Below are positions 21,821 through 33,059 of a stretch of DNA of 64,000 bases, one piece after another (positions within the stretch are counted from its first letter, which is position 1; every line of letters begins with the position of its first letter). Under the pieces are notes generated by a model. That model worked only from the letters and a program-made list of their open reading frames with translations, was not told the origin of the DNA and did no database searches. Source of the DNA: Norana najaformis (Eukaryota > Annelida > Clitellata > Crassiclitellata > Hormogastridae). Location: assembly GCA_964023275.1 (NCBI GenBank), contig OZ029915.1, positions 19,259,775-19,323,774 of the forward strand, read 5' to 3'. The translations under genes were made by a program, and so were the position numbers.

Positions 21821-24003
21821 AACCCCACAGTTACTATAATTACAGGACTTTTCCAAGACCATTAATTAGACCTAAACCTGTGTGTACATAAAGCAATAAA
21901 AGGACCAGAAGTGATGCATATGGTGTTGCAGATTGAGTAATCGACCTGTGTAGGAGAGGCAGAAGTCCTGCTGCGTGGAAATTGCACTTTAGAACTCATT
22001 GCATGGTAAGAAATCTAAGAAAAACTTTTACCATTATCAGTAAAGGTAAAACAATTGGGGGTTTCCACAGGATTAAAACCAACACTACTGAGCTGAACTT
22101 CTCGATTTGGACTGGGAAATTTGGTCTTGATAGACAACCAACGAAGGTTGAACATTGGGTTGAACAATCCGAAAACGCCAGTCAAATCCAGACCGTGGTA
22201 AACAACTGGCAAAATGCAGTGCAGTGTTTGTAATCTACAAGACTCTAGCCCTACGTTGATTGCGCGCATCTGTTGCAGGGTTATAGGGCCTACCATGGGG
22301 CCTACTGAGCACAAACAAACAAAATAAGAAAAGCTTCTGTTGAAACTTACAGTAAACCCTAGGGATTTGCATTAAGGCTGTGCATTATGGTCATCATTGG
22401 GACTGAACTTCGCAGGGGTTCGGCGACTTGATTAAAACCGAACTCGGACCGATATTTTCATCATGGCTGGGAATACTGACGTTTGACCTATGAAGAACCG
22501 AACATTCACGGCAATATCTAGCGCTGTAGAGCTCTGATATACAGACCGATCTAGGTCAAATATCTTGGAAATTATAGATGCAGTGGTTGACCTAAAAATT
22601 ATGCAAAACAGCGAATATCGGACCAACCATGCATTAGACTGATTATCTCCATTTGGTCCATGGTATCTATATAGGCCTATATGTTTTCTAAGATATGTAA
22701 TTTATAAAATAGCATATAGGCCGCTTTTTCCACTTTCCGAAGATACAGATTGAAAATTAAGGTGATAGGCTACAAGTTAATGCTACTGTTAGAAAACTCA
22801 CATAAGACCTATTCATTTTGGCAGCAAAATCAGAAGATTCCAAAAAAGTTATGCGCAAAAGCTACGCAGAAATAATTCCTTTCCAAGTATTGAAGTGCTT
22901 TCATGTAATTGGTTCACCCTCAGACACCAGTCCATGCGCTTTGCCTCTGAACCCCACATTCTCTGCCCCTCACTCTAAATTCTTGATACACCTTCTGAGT
23001 AGGCCTACATGGGCTACTTTTGCTTAAAAACAGGCATGCGGGTAGGCCTATATATTTGTAGGCGGCATGTATATATGTGGTATGCATACATAGGCCTACA
23101 TAACGACGTAGTGCCAGTGGCGGCTCCAGGATTGCTTGCGTGGGAGGGGTAAGAACATTTCCAGATTGGGGCCCACCACGCCTATAGCTAAATCCACCAC
23201 TATATAGGGCCCACAGGGTAATAGCGGAGTCTATATTAAGACAGCTAAGGTCTACTCTTTACCCCTGTCTGGCAGGAAAGCCCACTGCTTGGTACCGTAG
23301 CCTATATGCCGAAGGTCACGAAGCCCACACAGGCAATACACGGATAATTTCCTTGTTCTTTTTCTGACGTCATAGCACAGCTTGCGGCATCTTTCCACCG
23401 AAGAGGCAAGTGATCTCGATGGGTTTGCATGTAGGTCAAAGAAAACAGATAATTATACAGGTCGACGATGGTGGATCAATTAAGAATCGCAGCAGCTGGA
23501 AAATCCCGTTTATCTGCTTCCGCTGAGCAGTATGAATGCGCATCCTGTAGGGCGATTAAGGCATTTTAGACAACTTATCGTTGCATAAAAAAGGCGTTTG
23601 CGTAGTTCCGCCTTCTACACTGCCGTTGTAGGCTAATGGTTCAGAATCCTTTCTGCGCAGAACACCCACCTGTTTGTGCCCTCATACGTAGATCTCATAA
23701 CACATCGTACAACACACATTCTTCCCTAATGGCACAAAACTTTCCATCCATGCGTAGGATGATGTAGGCCTAAACCTACTTTGTAGATGTGTACAGCGAT
23801 AGACCAAAGGTGCATGCATAGGCCCTATTGGCCAAAAGGTATTGAATCAAAACAGATGCGACCTATACCTTGTAACAGTAGACCTAGATAAAGAAATTGC
23901 ACGGGTCTTTACAATGACCTAAAGGCATACTGTATAAAACACTGGTCACTGCTGTGTGACGTCAAGATACCAGCTATGTGTGTACGTATATAGACCTACC
24001 GCA
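21821..24003. other. unassigned; possible single hAT end at 23115
   Basis: No gene recognised. CAGTGGCGGCTCCAGG at 23115-23130 looks like a hAT-type terminal inverted repeat, but I found no matching opposite end or 8-base duplication. Five TAGGCCTA octamers lie between 22671 and 23766. Confidence 0.4.
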
Positions 24004-24004
24004 A

Positions 24005-24260
24005 TCTCTTCCTGACTGAATGAACGAATGAATGACTAGATGAATGAATTAATGACTAGATGAATGTATTAATGAATGAATGAATGACTAGATGAATGAA
24101 TTAATGACTAGATGAATGTATTAATGAATGAATGAATGACTAGATGAATGGATTAATGGATAGCCTAAATGAATGAATGGATGGAGAGATGGATGGATGA
24201 ACAAATGGACGATTTAATTAATGGATAAACGATTGAATTAATTAATTAATTAATTAAAAC
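24005..24260. repeat. ATGAATGAAT/TGACTAGATGAATG tandem repeat
   Basis: A compound tandem array: (GAAT)n mixed with a longer unit TGACTAGATGAATGTATTAATGAATGAA repeated about three times, then GGAT and TTAA runs. It is simple-sequence DNA seen directly. Confidence 0.85.
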
Positions 24261-24689
24261 TCTTTTCCCTTTCGGTTTGATCTGCGCCCCAGATTCAAAA
24301 ACTCCACTTACTAAGATTCTATTCGAATCTGACTTGGTTGATAGAATGTGATTCGTTCTGTTTTCGTCAACATCAGATGTCTTCAACGTCTCAACAGAAG
24401 AGTCGATATTAAACTGATGCTTCAGCAAGGAAGAGCTGAACGAAACATGCTCACATGTTTTATATTTCTCACTGGATGTTTTTATAGCGCCACTCGCAGA
24501 ACTCACACTGCAGTGGAGGCAATCCGTATCTACGAAAGTTGCAGATACTAATAAAGGAAAAAGAGGAGAAGGAGAACAGAAAGAGGAGGCGAAGGAGGAA
24601 GAGGAAAGGAAAGTATCCCATATCCCACAAGTGAGACGTAGGGGAGGCGCTCAGATCTCCTTTTCTAATCCCTTGAGCCGGCAATGGAC
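24261..24689. other. unassigned; purine-rich tract at 24550-24615
   Basis: An A+G-rich run of about 65 bases gives shadow frames on the minus strand. No gene was recognised. Confidence 0.4.
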
Positions 24690-24893
24690 GAATTCCATTG
24701 ATGCCCTGGACACGGGGCCAGTGAATCGCAGGACTTGCCGTTTACTTCCCAGCTTACTCCGGTACCAAATTAAACTGCTTGGTGACAGAGGCACGGTGTC
24801 CGCAAACAACTTACCCCGGGTCGTTACACGGAGTCGAACGCAAAACCCCATGATCATTGACCAAACACATTACCGATAGACCACAGTGTCGCA
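24690..24893 (-). mobile_element. tRNA-derived SINE, family B, copy 2
   Basis: Read on the minus strand from 24893: a tRNA-like head with A box TGGTCTATCGGTAATG and B box GCGTTCGACTCC. The body follows, shared with 16388-16565 (GTTTGCGGACACCGTGCCTC, CAAGCAGTTTAATTTGGTACC, CGGCAAGTCCTGCGATTCAC). The head is better preserved here, which identifies family B as tRNA-derived. Confidence 0.82.
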
Positions 24894-25004
24894 AGGAAGA
24901 GGAAGGAGGAAGAAGAAAGAGCCAACCTCAAGACGCAGTCGCGAGTATCGAAATGTAAGCGACTTCATTTGTCTCAGTTTCGACACATGATGCTGGAATT
25001 CTAG

Positions 25005-25100
25005 TCTTCTCCCTCACTGCCGAGTCTTCCCATCGACATTGTATATGGCCATTCCTCTCCCTCACTGTCGGATCATCCCATCGACATTGTATATGGCCAG
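25005..25100. repeat. ~60-base tandem duplication
   Basis: CTCCCTCACTG(C/T)CG...ATC(T)CCCATCGACATTG followed by TATATGGCC occurs twice in a row (about 25010-25055 and 25056-25100). Confidence 0.7.
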
Positions 25101-25129
25101 TACACTCATTTTACAGCTGAGTTCTCCAT

Positions 25130-25240
25130 CGGGCGCAAGAGGAGCAGAAGTCTCGAACATTTTTATGCATTGGCGGGAATTTGAACCCAGACCTCAGGGT
25201 TCACAGTCCAGCATGCTAACCACTCGAATATAGTTGGTAG
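25130..25240 (-). mobile_element. tRNA-like head of a further SINE (family C)
   Basis: On the minus strand from about 25237: GAGTGGTTAGCATGCTGGAC (A-box region), a seven-base loop, then GAGGTCTGGGTTCAAATTCC (B box GGTTCAAATTCC). The spacing suits a tRNA-derived promoter, but acceptor-stem pairing is poor, so it is not called a functional tRNA. Only one copy is seen in the window. Confidence 0.5.
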
Positions 25241-25317
25241 CTGGATTTATACGTCTTTGATGTGGTCTTTATTTTCGTCGTTTCTACTTAACCGATTAAT
25301 AATATATATCGCGCGAA

Positions 25318-25480
25318 TATAAGCCACGTAAACACCACATGAAGAGCCACACTGAACAAAAACCATACGAATGCCTATCACTTCTGAAAACATTTGCGGT
25401 CTTCTACCGCAAACAAGCACACGAGAATAAAGCACGCGAACAGAAACCAAACAAATGACAATTATGTCGTAAGCATTGAA
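25318..25480 (+). pseudogene. C2H2 zinc-finger relic
   Basis: One frame reads HHMKSHTEQKPYEC, then a decayed finger and a second linker-like HAREQKPNK before a stop. HT(G)EKPYEC is the standard linker between C2H2 fingers. Cysteine/histidine spacing is broken and no further fingers follow, so this is a gene fragment. Confidence 0.5.
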
Positions 25481-25494
25481 CTGTCTGTTGTGAA

Positions 25495-25775
25495 TGAGAC
25501 TCCGTTAGGTAGAGGTCTACGTGTGTGCGAGAATCGCCCAGTGGTGACTTCCAGTTATCTGAACATTATTTGCATGCAGATGACTGTGAATGGGATTCCG
25601 TTACGTGGGGTCAACGTGTGTGCGAGAACCAGCCAGCGATGACTTTTCCAGTTATCTGAAAATTGTGCGCATGGTGATGAACAGTTTGTTCTTAATGATC
25701 TTTTACATCACTCAGACTAGCGTAAGCAGCGCTTTGGCGAGGTACTTAAGAAGTGCTATATAAAGTATTTAAATA
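25495..25775 (+). repeat. dispersed repeat D, two partial units
   Basis: CGTGTGTGCGAGAA.C.(C)CCAG...TGACTT..CCAGTTATCTGAA occurs at about 25520-25562 and 25613-25655. It is followed by TTTACATCACT..GACTAGCG...GCAGCGC and TGCTATATAAAGT. Diverged copies lie at 30235-30425 and 37670-37815. The ...GTGCTATATAAA end suggests a LINE-type 3' region. Confidence 0.6.
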
Positions 25776-25844
25776 CATACATACATGCATACATACATAT
25801 ATACATGGTTACACATGCATAGATACATGCATTCTTTCTGGAAT

Positions 25845-26040
25845 AAGTTGCCTAGCAACCTTTGACGTGAGCTCCTAGGCCTTTCTTGGTCTCTTTCCGC
25901 AAGGGATTGAAAAACCATTCTATTTGGTCTTGGTTTTCATTGTCATGTCGGGAATGTCTCCTGTGAGTTTTTCTTGTAGTGGCGCTTTATAAATTTGCGA
26001 TTATAATGACTTTAATAGATTACAATTACATACATACATT
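25845..26040 (+). mobile_element. LINE 3' end fragment
   Basis: FWNKLPSNL at about 25850 (ORF2 C-terminal signature) is followed by decayed coding text and the tail AGTGGCGCTTTATAAATTTG. The tail matches those of the minus-strand LINEs at 40744 and 31725. Confidence 0.7.
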
Positions 26041-26740
26041 AGTTAACCTTACATCACTTCACTTCATATAACAGTACTTTGCCATACTAACTCGTTAATA
26101 CTTGCTGTTATTTCAATTGATATCCAGTCAAACTTCCATTGTAATATATACTATGATAAAATTCGAAGTACAAAATGCGTAACAGCGTAACTACTATTAA
26201 TAATGAAAAACCATTATTATTATTTTTGACATCACAATAAAATGGTCTACAAAAAATCCAATACATTTCGTGACGTAATATATCTAGGTTACAGTAAAAG
26301 TTTTACAAACTCTTGAATAGCATCAGTATCTAATGAATGGGCATCAGCTGAAGTAAACCTGACAAAATTAATAAAGCCTACGTTCAGAATTGTTAAAGCT
26401 TTTAAAACGGATCTGTTAATAGTCTGCGAGGACTTACACTGTAACTTGTTAATTTACAGTTTATGTAACTTCAGGTGTCTTTTCAAGAGGAGTTTACCTT
26501 TACTTAAGAAACCCTTCTTTTGGCAATAACCACTTCTTTCAAAGGAGTAGGCATTTTCTTACAACAAACAGTAGGCATTTTCACGATGGTCGCTTATATT
26601 CATTGAGGCTGGGATGCCTCCTTACTAGGAAAAGACGAGCAGGCATTTTCTTCTCACTTTCGTTCAAAAGAGTATAGATTTTCTTATCTCTTTCAAAGGG
26701 TAGACAGTTTCTTTTAATTTTCTTTTGTTACGCCGGAAAA
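26041..26740. other. unassigned; weak LINE-tail match at 26313-26355
   Basis: AT-rich sequence. ATCAGTATCTAATGAATGGG at about 26323 loosely resembles the LINE 3' module. Several TTTTC/AAAGG repeats occur at 26510-26700, with no clear unit. Confidence 0.35.
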
Positions 26741-26840
26741 TCGTTGCTCTTCCTCTCTGGCGTGCTGTCGGGAGGCCTTGGAGGAGGAAGCTGTCAGTTT
26801 GGCAAGCGAGCGTTGAGGATTCGAACCCGAAACGGTCTGG

Positions 26841-27231
26841 CAGAGTTCGACCGTACGTACGGAACGTACGCTATTTTTTCTGCTGAAATGCGTACCGTAC
26901 GCGTAGGCTACGCTATTTTTTGGCTAAATTAATAAATAGCGTACGCTAATTATTCTGCATTACGTGTTAGTCGAAATATTTTTTTTTTATTATAGAATTA
27001 ACAAAGAATAACAAAAATTAAAAATTAAAGAATGGAAAACGTTTTAAAACAATTCCGTGAACGACGAGAAAATGACGAGAAAAAAATGTGACGTCACGAG
27101 AAGCAACTAATATTAAAGGCTGCTCATACGTACGGAATACGAACGTACCGTACGCGTACGCTATTATTTTTTAGTAAATTACGTACCGTACGCGTACGCT
27201 ATCTTCTGCCCTAACGTACGGTCGAACTTTG
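26841..27231. mobile_element. hAT-type MITE with CGTACG-palindrome arms
   Basis: The terminal inverted repeats CA(G/A)AGTTCGACCGTACGT are flanked by a perfect 8-base target duplication CGGTCTGG (26833-26840 and 27232-27239), diagnostic for hAT. At 391 bases it has no coding capacity. Subterminal zones on both sides are packed with self-complementary TACCGTACGCGTACG motifs, probably transposase-binding sites. Intact ends and a perfect duplication suggest a fairly recent insertion. It interrupts a sequence that joins as ...GAACCCGAAACGGTCTGGTGTGTGG. Confidence 0.9.
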
Positions 27232-27344
27232 CGGTCTGGTGTGTGGATCGACCGCCAAAGGCTTGTTCTCCATAATAGATCGGTGCTTTCTCACCTAACC
27301 TCACACTTCGACGGAGAGGTGGAAGCGTCTTAAATTCACCAGGT

Positions 27345-27425
27345 GGCTTTGTGGAGTCCGCGGTTGCCGAGTAGGAAACTGCCCCCATAAGAGAACAAGG
27401 GTTCGATTTGACCTTCCCGACAGAC
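27345..27425 (+). repeat. tRNA-like promoter sequence, possible SINE remnant
   Basis: GCGGTTGCCGAGTAGGAAAC resembles an A box region and AGGGTTCGATTTGACC a B box, about 35 bases apart. No copy was found elsewhere in the window. Confidence 0.3.
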
Positions 27426-28697
27426 ATCATCTACACTTGAAATACGGCGCTCTATGAAGTCGGAGAAGGATGTTAGATCACTCTTCCCCATCTTACTTGA
27501 TTGGTCAAGTGCGCTAATAAATCTTCCTTTACCTCCATCATTTGAGTTGTTTGGCGCTGCATCAATTCTTCTCTCAACTGATTCTAGTTGACTATCAAAG
27601 TAGTGATGGATTCCATTAAAGACACTAAAGTTTTCCGCAGGTCTGATACGAGATCTGGCGCAACTAATTCCCTGCCAAATTCTGACGCAGCCATATTTTT
27701 AATTTTTATGTTTTAATCTTAACTAAGTCAAACACTTATCTTAATTTCAATGTACAAAAATCTACACAATGATTATACAATGTCCCTACCTACGTCACAC
27801 TACCTTAGTACAGGCTTCTATATTAAAACTAATTATAGGCCTTCAGACATGGAGCACAATAAATTTGACCAGAAAAGAAAGGTTTAACTCCCCTGCTCAA
27901 CGAAAGTCGATTCGATCTACACGGAAGGCTTCGAAGACCCAGCGTTGATCTTGTCCTCTACGGTAGATTTGACCAAGCACGGCCATGCCCAACGACAAGT
28001 GAACGACATTGACGGAAACTTCGTTTGCGATCGAAGTTTCTAGAGAAATATATCGATATCGATGCATTTGGATTCAACCGTCCCTTAAACTACGATACTC
28101 TATCGAACTTATCAGCAAGATCGTCAATTAGATGCTGAAATCACAGAAATCGACGATTCTTTCTCAAGTCGTTCTATCAGCGGGTTCTATATTAATGCTC
28201 AGTAGATAATACGTTGCTGGCAGGTAGTGGTAGTGATATTAGTCAATACGGTCAATGTATGGCTAGACCACCCAGGATGTCAGCTATTTCTCAGGAATAT
28301 ATTTAGTTTATACATATCTAAAACGCAGATATAGTGAAAAATGCAAACAATCTTGAACGCGGAACATGTTCATGAATATATTCAAAAACAGGAAACGAGT
28401 CAATAATTTATCTGGAAATTCTGAAACCCGGATATAGTGAAAAATGCAAACAATCTTGAACGCAAAACGTGTGAAAAATGAAACAATCTGAAAACGTTTA
28501 AATTAACAAATATGCAGACGAATACCTATTCAACTAAAAGGACGTTTCTGGTTCGAGCAGCACTGAGCTCACAACATCCCAATAAACACGCATGAGCTCC
28601 TTACAGAGCGTCTCCTAAGGCTCAAGAGGCCACTTGCGCCTGTAACAGAGCCATCCTCTGCCTTTCGTTTCCGGGTTTCAACCTGAACAGGAAGGGA
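27426..28697. other. unassigned; 33-base direct repeat inside
   Basis: A 33-base block beginning GATATAGTGAAAAATGC occurs at 28328-28360 and again at 28431-28463, essentially identical, with a ~70-base spacer. The rest shows no gene. Confidence 0.5.
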
Positions 28698-30043
28698 TTA
28701 TTCTTCCTCTAAACCGGTACATGTCTTTGATTCCGGCAGGTCCGCGTCAGGACTTCGGCGCGAGCGGTCTCTGTGCTTGAATGAGCGCCGCTGGATTAGA
28801 GGAATGCATCCAAAAAAGAAGCGTCGAGACCTCGAGTCCTTCTTTGTGGCCTGTTCCTGTGTCTCATCTACGCTTCCTCTCTCGTTCCGCTCACCTTCTC
28901 CAACCTTGGACTCATCAAATTTGTAACCCATTGCAAGAGGATCAACACAACCAGCATCACCTGCAGAACCATTAACCAAGCCAACACGTCGGGAGGGATA
29001 GACAGCAAATGCGCATGTTCCCCATTCAAGTCTATGAATTGTCATCACCGATTGGACCATCATAGAAGTAAATTCGTCCATCGTCCATGTAGGCGAGTCG
29101 CGTGTCCATATCCTTGTAACAGCCAGTTAGGTCGTCCGGCTCTGTACACTTGCCATTGACACTGGCACTCGTTTCGCCCACATTAACACCGTTGACGACA
29201 ATTTCAAAGTCTTCGCCAGGCCCTTGACGAAACAATCTCACCTCTGTCAGGTCTTCCGACCAGAGAACACTCCTTTTCCTCACCTGCCTCTCATCAAAAA
29301 CATCGACTGACTGGCTGTCAGAGGCAAAGGCACATTTAGCAGAAGCTGTGACCTTCTTCGGGATACTGCGAGGCAAAACATCACCTAAAAACTGATCCGT
29401 ACACAAATCTACGACAATGCTGGACTCCGAACCAATTTGGTCATCGACATCTAAACTCGACTGCAAATGAAACTGGCCTTAAATAGATAAATTGGAATCA
29501 AAATCACGCTGACACAATACAAGGCCACAGTCTTCGTCCTCTATAACAGCATCTGTCAAGTTTGACAGATGCTGTTATATAGACTCTGTCAAGACCCTGC
29601 GCAACTGACTTAGAATCAAGGTCGTACTCATACAAAACACACACTGACTTCATACTCATGAACACAGTTTAAGACAATGCCATTGGTTCCGCCAAATGAA
29701 ATGGACTTCCAGCCAAACTTAAAACCAATTTGGGCATCAGCAACCAAGCTAGACTAAGAATAAACTTGGCCTTCATCAAGTGAATGGACGTGGAATCACA
29801 GTGACCATCGACAACTGACTTGGAATTTGAATCAGCTGGGCTATCAGAACTGTGAGCATCACTGTCCACAACATCACAACTTTCTAAGCCAGGATTTCGA
29901 ACTCTAATCTCCATGACAACAGGAGACGGTCCTACCTTTTTTGACGCGGAGCAGTCACCGTCGACTTCCGAACGCACAACATCCTCCACGACCTCCTCCT
30001 TTGTCGTCGACAGAGGGAACAGGCGACGGAAAAGTCGAAGCAT
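28698..30043 (-). CDS. unrecognised candidate multi-exon gene
   Basis: Three GC-richer frames run in series on the minus strand. The first is 30043-29669, starting MLRLFRRLFPLSTTKEEVVE. The second is about 29459-29045, opened by a good TTTCATTTGCAG acceptor, SSLDVDDQIG...; it ends ...RIYFYDGPIG. The third is 28698 up to about 28986. Joining the second and third by an 87-base GTGATG...CTGCAG intron keeps the phase (PIG|DAGCVDP). An upstream acceptor-like copy at about 29755 precedes SSLVADAQIG, which resembles SSLDVDDQIG, as if an exon had been duplicated. I recognise no domain. Splicing is inferred; the donors are weak, and it could equally be a decaying gene. Confidence 0.35.
29542..29579. 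repeat. 38-base near-perfect palindrome
   Basis: TATAACAGCATCTGTCAA, then GT, then its exact reverse complement. As RNA or cruciform DNA it would form an 18-base-pair stem with a 2-base loop (in practice 4-6 unpaired). It lies in the presumed intron between two candidate exons. Confidence 0.9.
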
Positions 30044-30079
30044 CCTCTACGCAACTCTATTAAGTCTATCGAATACACT

Positions 30080-30215
30080 AGGCCTGTATATACACATACA
30101 TACATACATACATACACACATACACACATACATACATATACATGTATATACACATATACATATATATATATACACATATAGGCTATACATAAACATACAT
30201 ATATATAATATAGCC
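30080..30215. repeat. (TACA)n/(TATA)n microsatellite
   Basis: A run of CATACATA, ACACATAC and TATATATA motifs. Both strands stay open across it, giving spurious tyrosine/histidine-rich frames. Confidence 0.9.
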
Positions 30216-30234
30216 TATAGCATGATTTCAACGT

Positions 30235-30425
30235 CAAACCTGGGTGATACTCTACTGGTTGGGTTCTACTGTACGTGTGCGCAAGAGCCAGTCAGTAGTT
30301 ACTACTTCAGTTATTTAAGCATTATTTGCTCATAGTTGAACTTGTTCGTAATAACCTTTACATTACTTTAGGCTAGCTATAGACAATTTTAAAAGATAAA
30401 TAGAAGTCGCTATAAAATGTTCATT
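30235..30425 (+). repeat. dispersed repeat D copy
   Basis: TACGTGTGCGCAAGAGCCAG, TACTTCAGTTATTTAAGCAT and TATTTGCTCATAGTTGAACT, then TTAGGCTAGC and CGCTATAAAATGTTCA. These match 25495-25775 and 37670-37815 in the same order. Confidence 0.6.
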
Positions 30426-31720
30426 TACATTACATTAATGTACATTTACATAACATTATGTTACATAATGATACGCAATGATCTGTGAATAGGAATACTA
30501 GATCTATAAAATATACTGCATTTAAGGTACATTTTGTTTTGTTCAAGCCGAATTTCTTTGCAATTAGCCGAATGTCAGCCATAATTTCAGACTATCCAGA
30601 TTTCATCTAATTTTCTAAATTAAGGCTTATGATATGTTACAACGCAACTCTTACGAGAAAATGATCATTAGGTTTTGACCGAGAATAGGTAACAATTTAC
30701 ATAGCAGGTTTACTAAGTACATTTCATGCACAGTTGTGAACTTCCAGTTTACTTTAAACAAACTTCTCGTATTTGGTTGCTCTTAATCATAACTATTTGG
30801 TCAGTTTGGTTTTATCGCAAAAGCCACTTGCTCAGAATTGTTGAAATATGTTCATAAAATTATGCTAATCTCTAGGGAATGGGCTTCTAAACCCAGTTTG
30901 AGGAGCATAGGCCGATAACGCTCCACAGACACAGTGACTTCCACACAAGAGGAAAACCCTCTCGCATCCTCTGTGTTCTGACCCACTTTCCAACTGGTTT
31001 TGCGCATGTCTTGTCCTATTAGAACTATTATACTTCTTGAGAGTTGCTTACTGGCAATGCAGCAATAGATGACCCTAATTAGGGCTACATATAGTTCTCT
31101 CCCAGAAGCGCACTCTTAGCCTACTTGCTAATTAGACTAATAACCCATTAAACTAGACACATCAATTTGATTTCTATTTGACGTGGTTAGACGTCAATAT
31201 GACGTGAAAGTGGTGTGAATTTTTATCGGGGGAAATTTATGCATAAACTCATGAAACAATCATAGACTTGTAACTTCTAATCGGTCCGTAATACTAGACA
31301 GCAATGAAAGAACACAATTCTATCACAGTAGCGTTGCCATCAAACTACAGCCTTTAGCATCATATATACAGTTTTCTACCTTAGAAGAGTATTTCTACAA
31401 TAAGCAACAAAAATCTGCAGTCTGAAAGACCCTCCCGGACAAGTCTAAGGCTAAAAGCGACGGCATATTTGTCGCGTTGTTTTCACTGGCTAGTCTTTGA
31501 GGCAATGTGATAGCAGGCCAATAATTAATAGGCCTACTGGCTCAATAGCGATAATATACAGTAGAACATAAGTTGGTTGAAATTATTATCGTAGGCCCGA
31601 TTTCAGCCGATAAACAGACAATCGTGACAATAATAAGCGCCCTGTTAAAGGTTTCAGCCTATATTATATTACATGTTGTAATATTTATATGTATGTATTT
31701 GACTTGTATTTCGTGTTTAC
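30426..31720. other. unassigned AT-rich intergenic
   Basis: No gene, RNA or repeat unit recognised, apart from short ACATTA repeats at 30420-30475. Confidence 0.4.
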
Positions 31721-31724
31721 TTCT

Positions 31725-33055
31725 TGTAATTGTAATTGTAGTCGGAAATTTGTAAAGCTCCGCTTCAAGGTAGCGTCATCAGAGACGCTCCCGGCGTTCC
31801 AGAACTGGAGAATAATACGGTCTTCAAGCGCTAAAGGAAGAGGAAGGGGTAGAAGGAGAGAAACATCAGTCGAAGATCGGCAGGTAAGTCATTCCAGGAA
31901 GCAGGGCCAGCAAAAGCAAAGCTGCGGCGCTGAGCGGTGGCAGTTCGAGCTAGAGGGACGGCGAGATCGCCCTGAACCGACGAACGCAGTGGTCTGCGGG
32001 CAGGAATAGAAGAAAGGGGGACACGGAGTCCCTTAGATATAACGGAGCACAGCCAATAGGAGAGTTCCGCAAGAGGGTCAAGATTTTGAAGAGGATACGC
32101 TCCCGTATTGGGAGCCAATGCAATTGTTGGAGTTAAATGAAGAAATGTGGCTGAACTTAGGAATGCCACTAATCAGGCGAGCCACAGCTTTTAAGACAGA
32201 CTGGAGTTGTGCAGCGTAGCAGAATCCTAGGCCTACGAGGACGGCATTGCCGAAATCAATTCTCGAGCAGATGGCTGCATGAACCGAGGTAGTTGAGACT
32301 GAGAGCAGGGAGATAGAAGTGAGAAGAACCATGAAAGAACAGGGCCAGAGATGCCGAATGACCTCTCAAGGCGCTTTAGGAGAATATTGTGATCGACAGT
32401 GTCGAAGGCAGCAATAATATCAAAGAGGGCGAGAAGAGTCACATGCCCCCGGTCGAAAGCCCCAAAGTTTCCGAAAGTATGCGTGTAATAACTAATTCAA
32501 TTGAGTGGGATCTTCGGAAGCCCGATTGTTGGCTGGGTAGGAGGGAGTTAGCCTCGAGGGAGGTATTGCATAAGTTGCATTAACACGAGTTTTTCAACCA
32601 ATTTTGCTAGGAAGGATAGATTTGAGATGGGCCGATAGTTGGACATATCGTTTATGTCGAGGCCAGGGCGTTTGACAGAAGGAAAAACGATGGCCCGTTT
32701 CTGAGAGGTTGAGAGGGAACCGTCGCCCAAGGAAGCATTAAACATTAAGTGTAAGAAAGGTAGTAAAACATCCACAAATACTTTTAGAAGAAACGGTGGC
32801 ATGGATTCCAGTTCAAAAGATATCGATGACTGTGTTAGCAGCAGCTGGCGTAAGCCCTTCATGGAGGTCGGTTGAAGGATCGGCGTCCGGCAGTCGGTTG
32901 GAGGGAAGAGCGGAGGAGATGCGCCTTCAGTAGATAGGCGGACCGGCTCCAGTTTGTTTTAGTAAACATCAGGTAGTCGTCAACCGTGAATGAAGTTGAA
33001 GATGTGTTTACTAAACTTCGCTTCACTATAGGCTTGCGTATTGCATATTTGTGTG
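31725..33055 (-). mobile_element. CR1-like LINE, RT region to 3' end
   Basis: Minus-strand pieces in order: finger/palm text (SNYRPISNLSFLAKLVEKLV near 32640), LFDIIAAFDTVDHNILL near 32420, thumb/C-terminal text (FGNAVLVGLGFC near 32250), SFAFAGPASWNDLPADLR near 31900. The tail is GAGCTTTACAAATTTCCGAC(TACAAT)n. The endonuclease is absent. The pieces lie in different frames, so the copy is dead. Confidence 0.85.
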
Positions 33056-33059
33056 GCAT

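Noticed and set aside
24005-24260. CRISPR-like regular repeats
   Set aside because: Units are contiguous and degenerate, with no unique spacers. This is a eukaryotic tandem repeat.
25150-25237. Possible functional tRNA gene on the minus strand
   Set aside because: A and B boxes fit, but the acceptor stem does not pair and a repeat-like body follows. A SINE head or tRNA pseudogene is more likely.
29913-30335. Two opposite-strand frames rich in Tyr/His/Ile
   Set aside because: Artefact of the (TACA)n/(TATA)n microsatellite.
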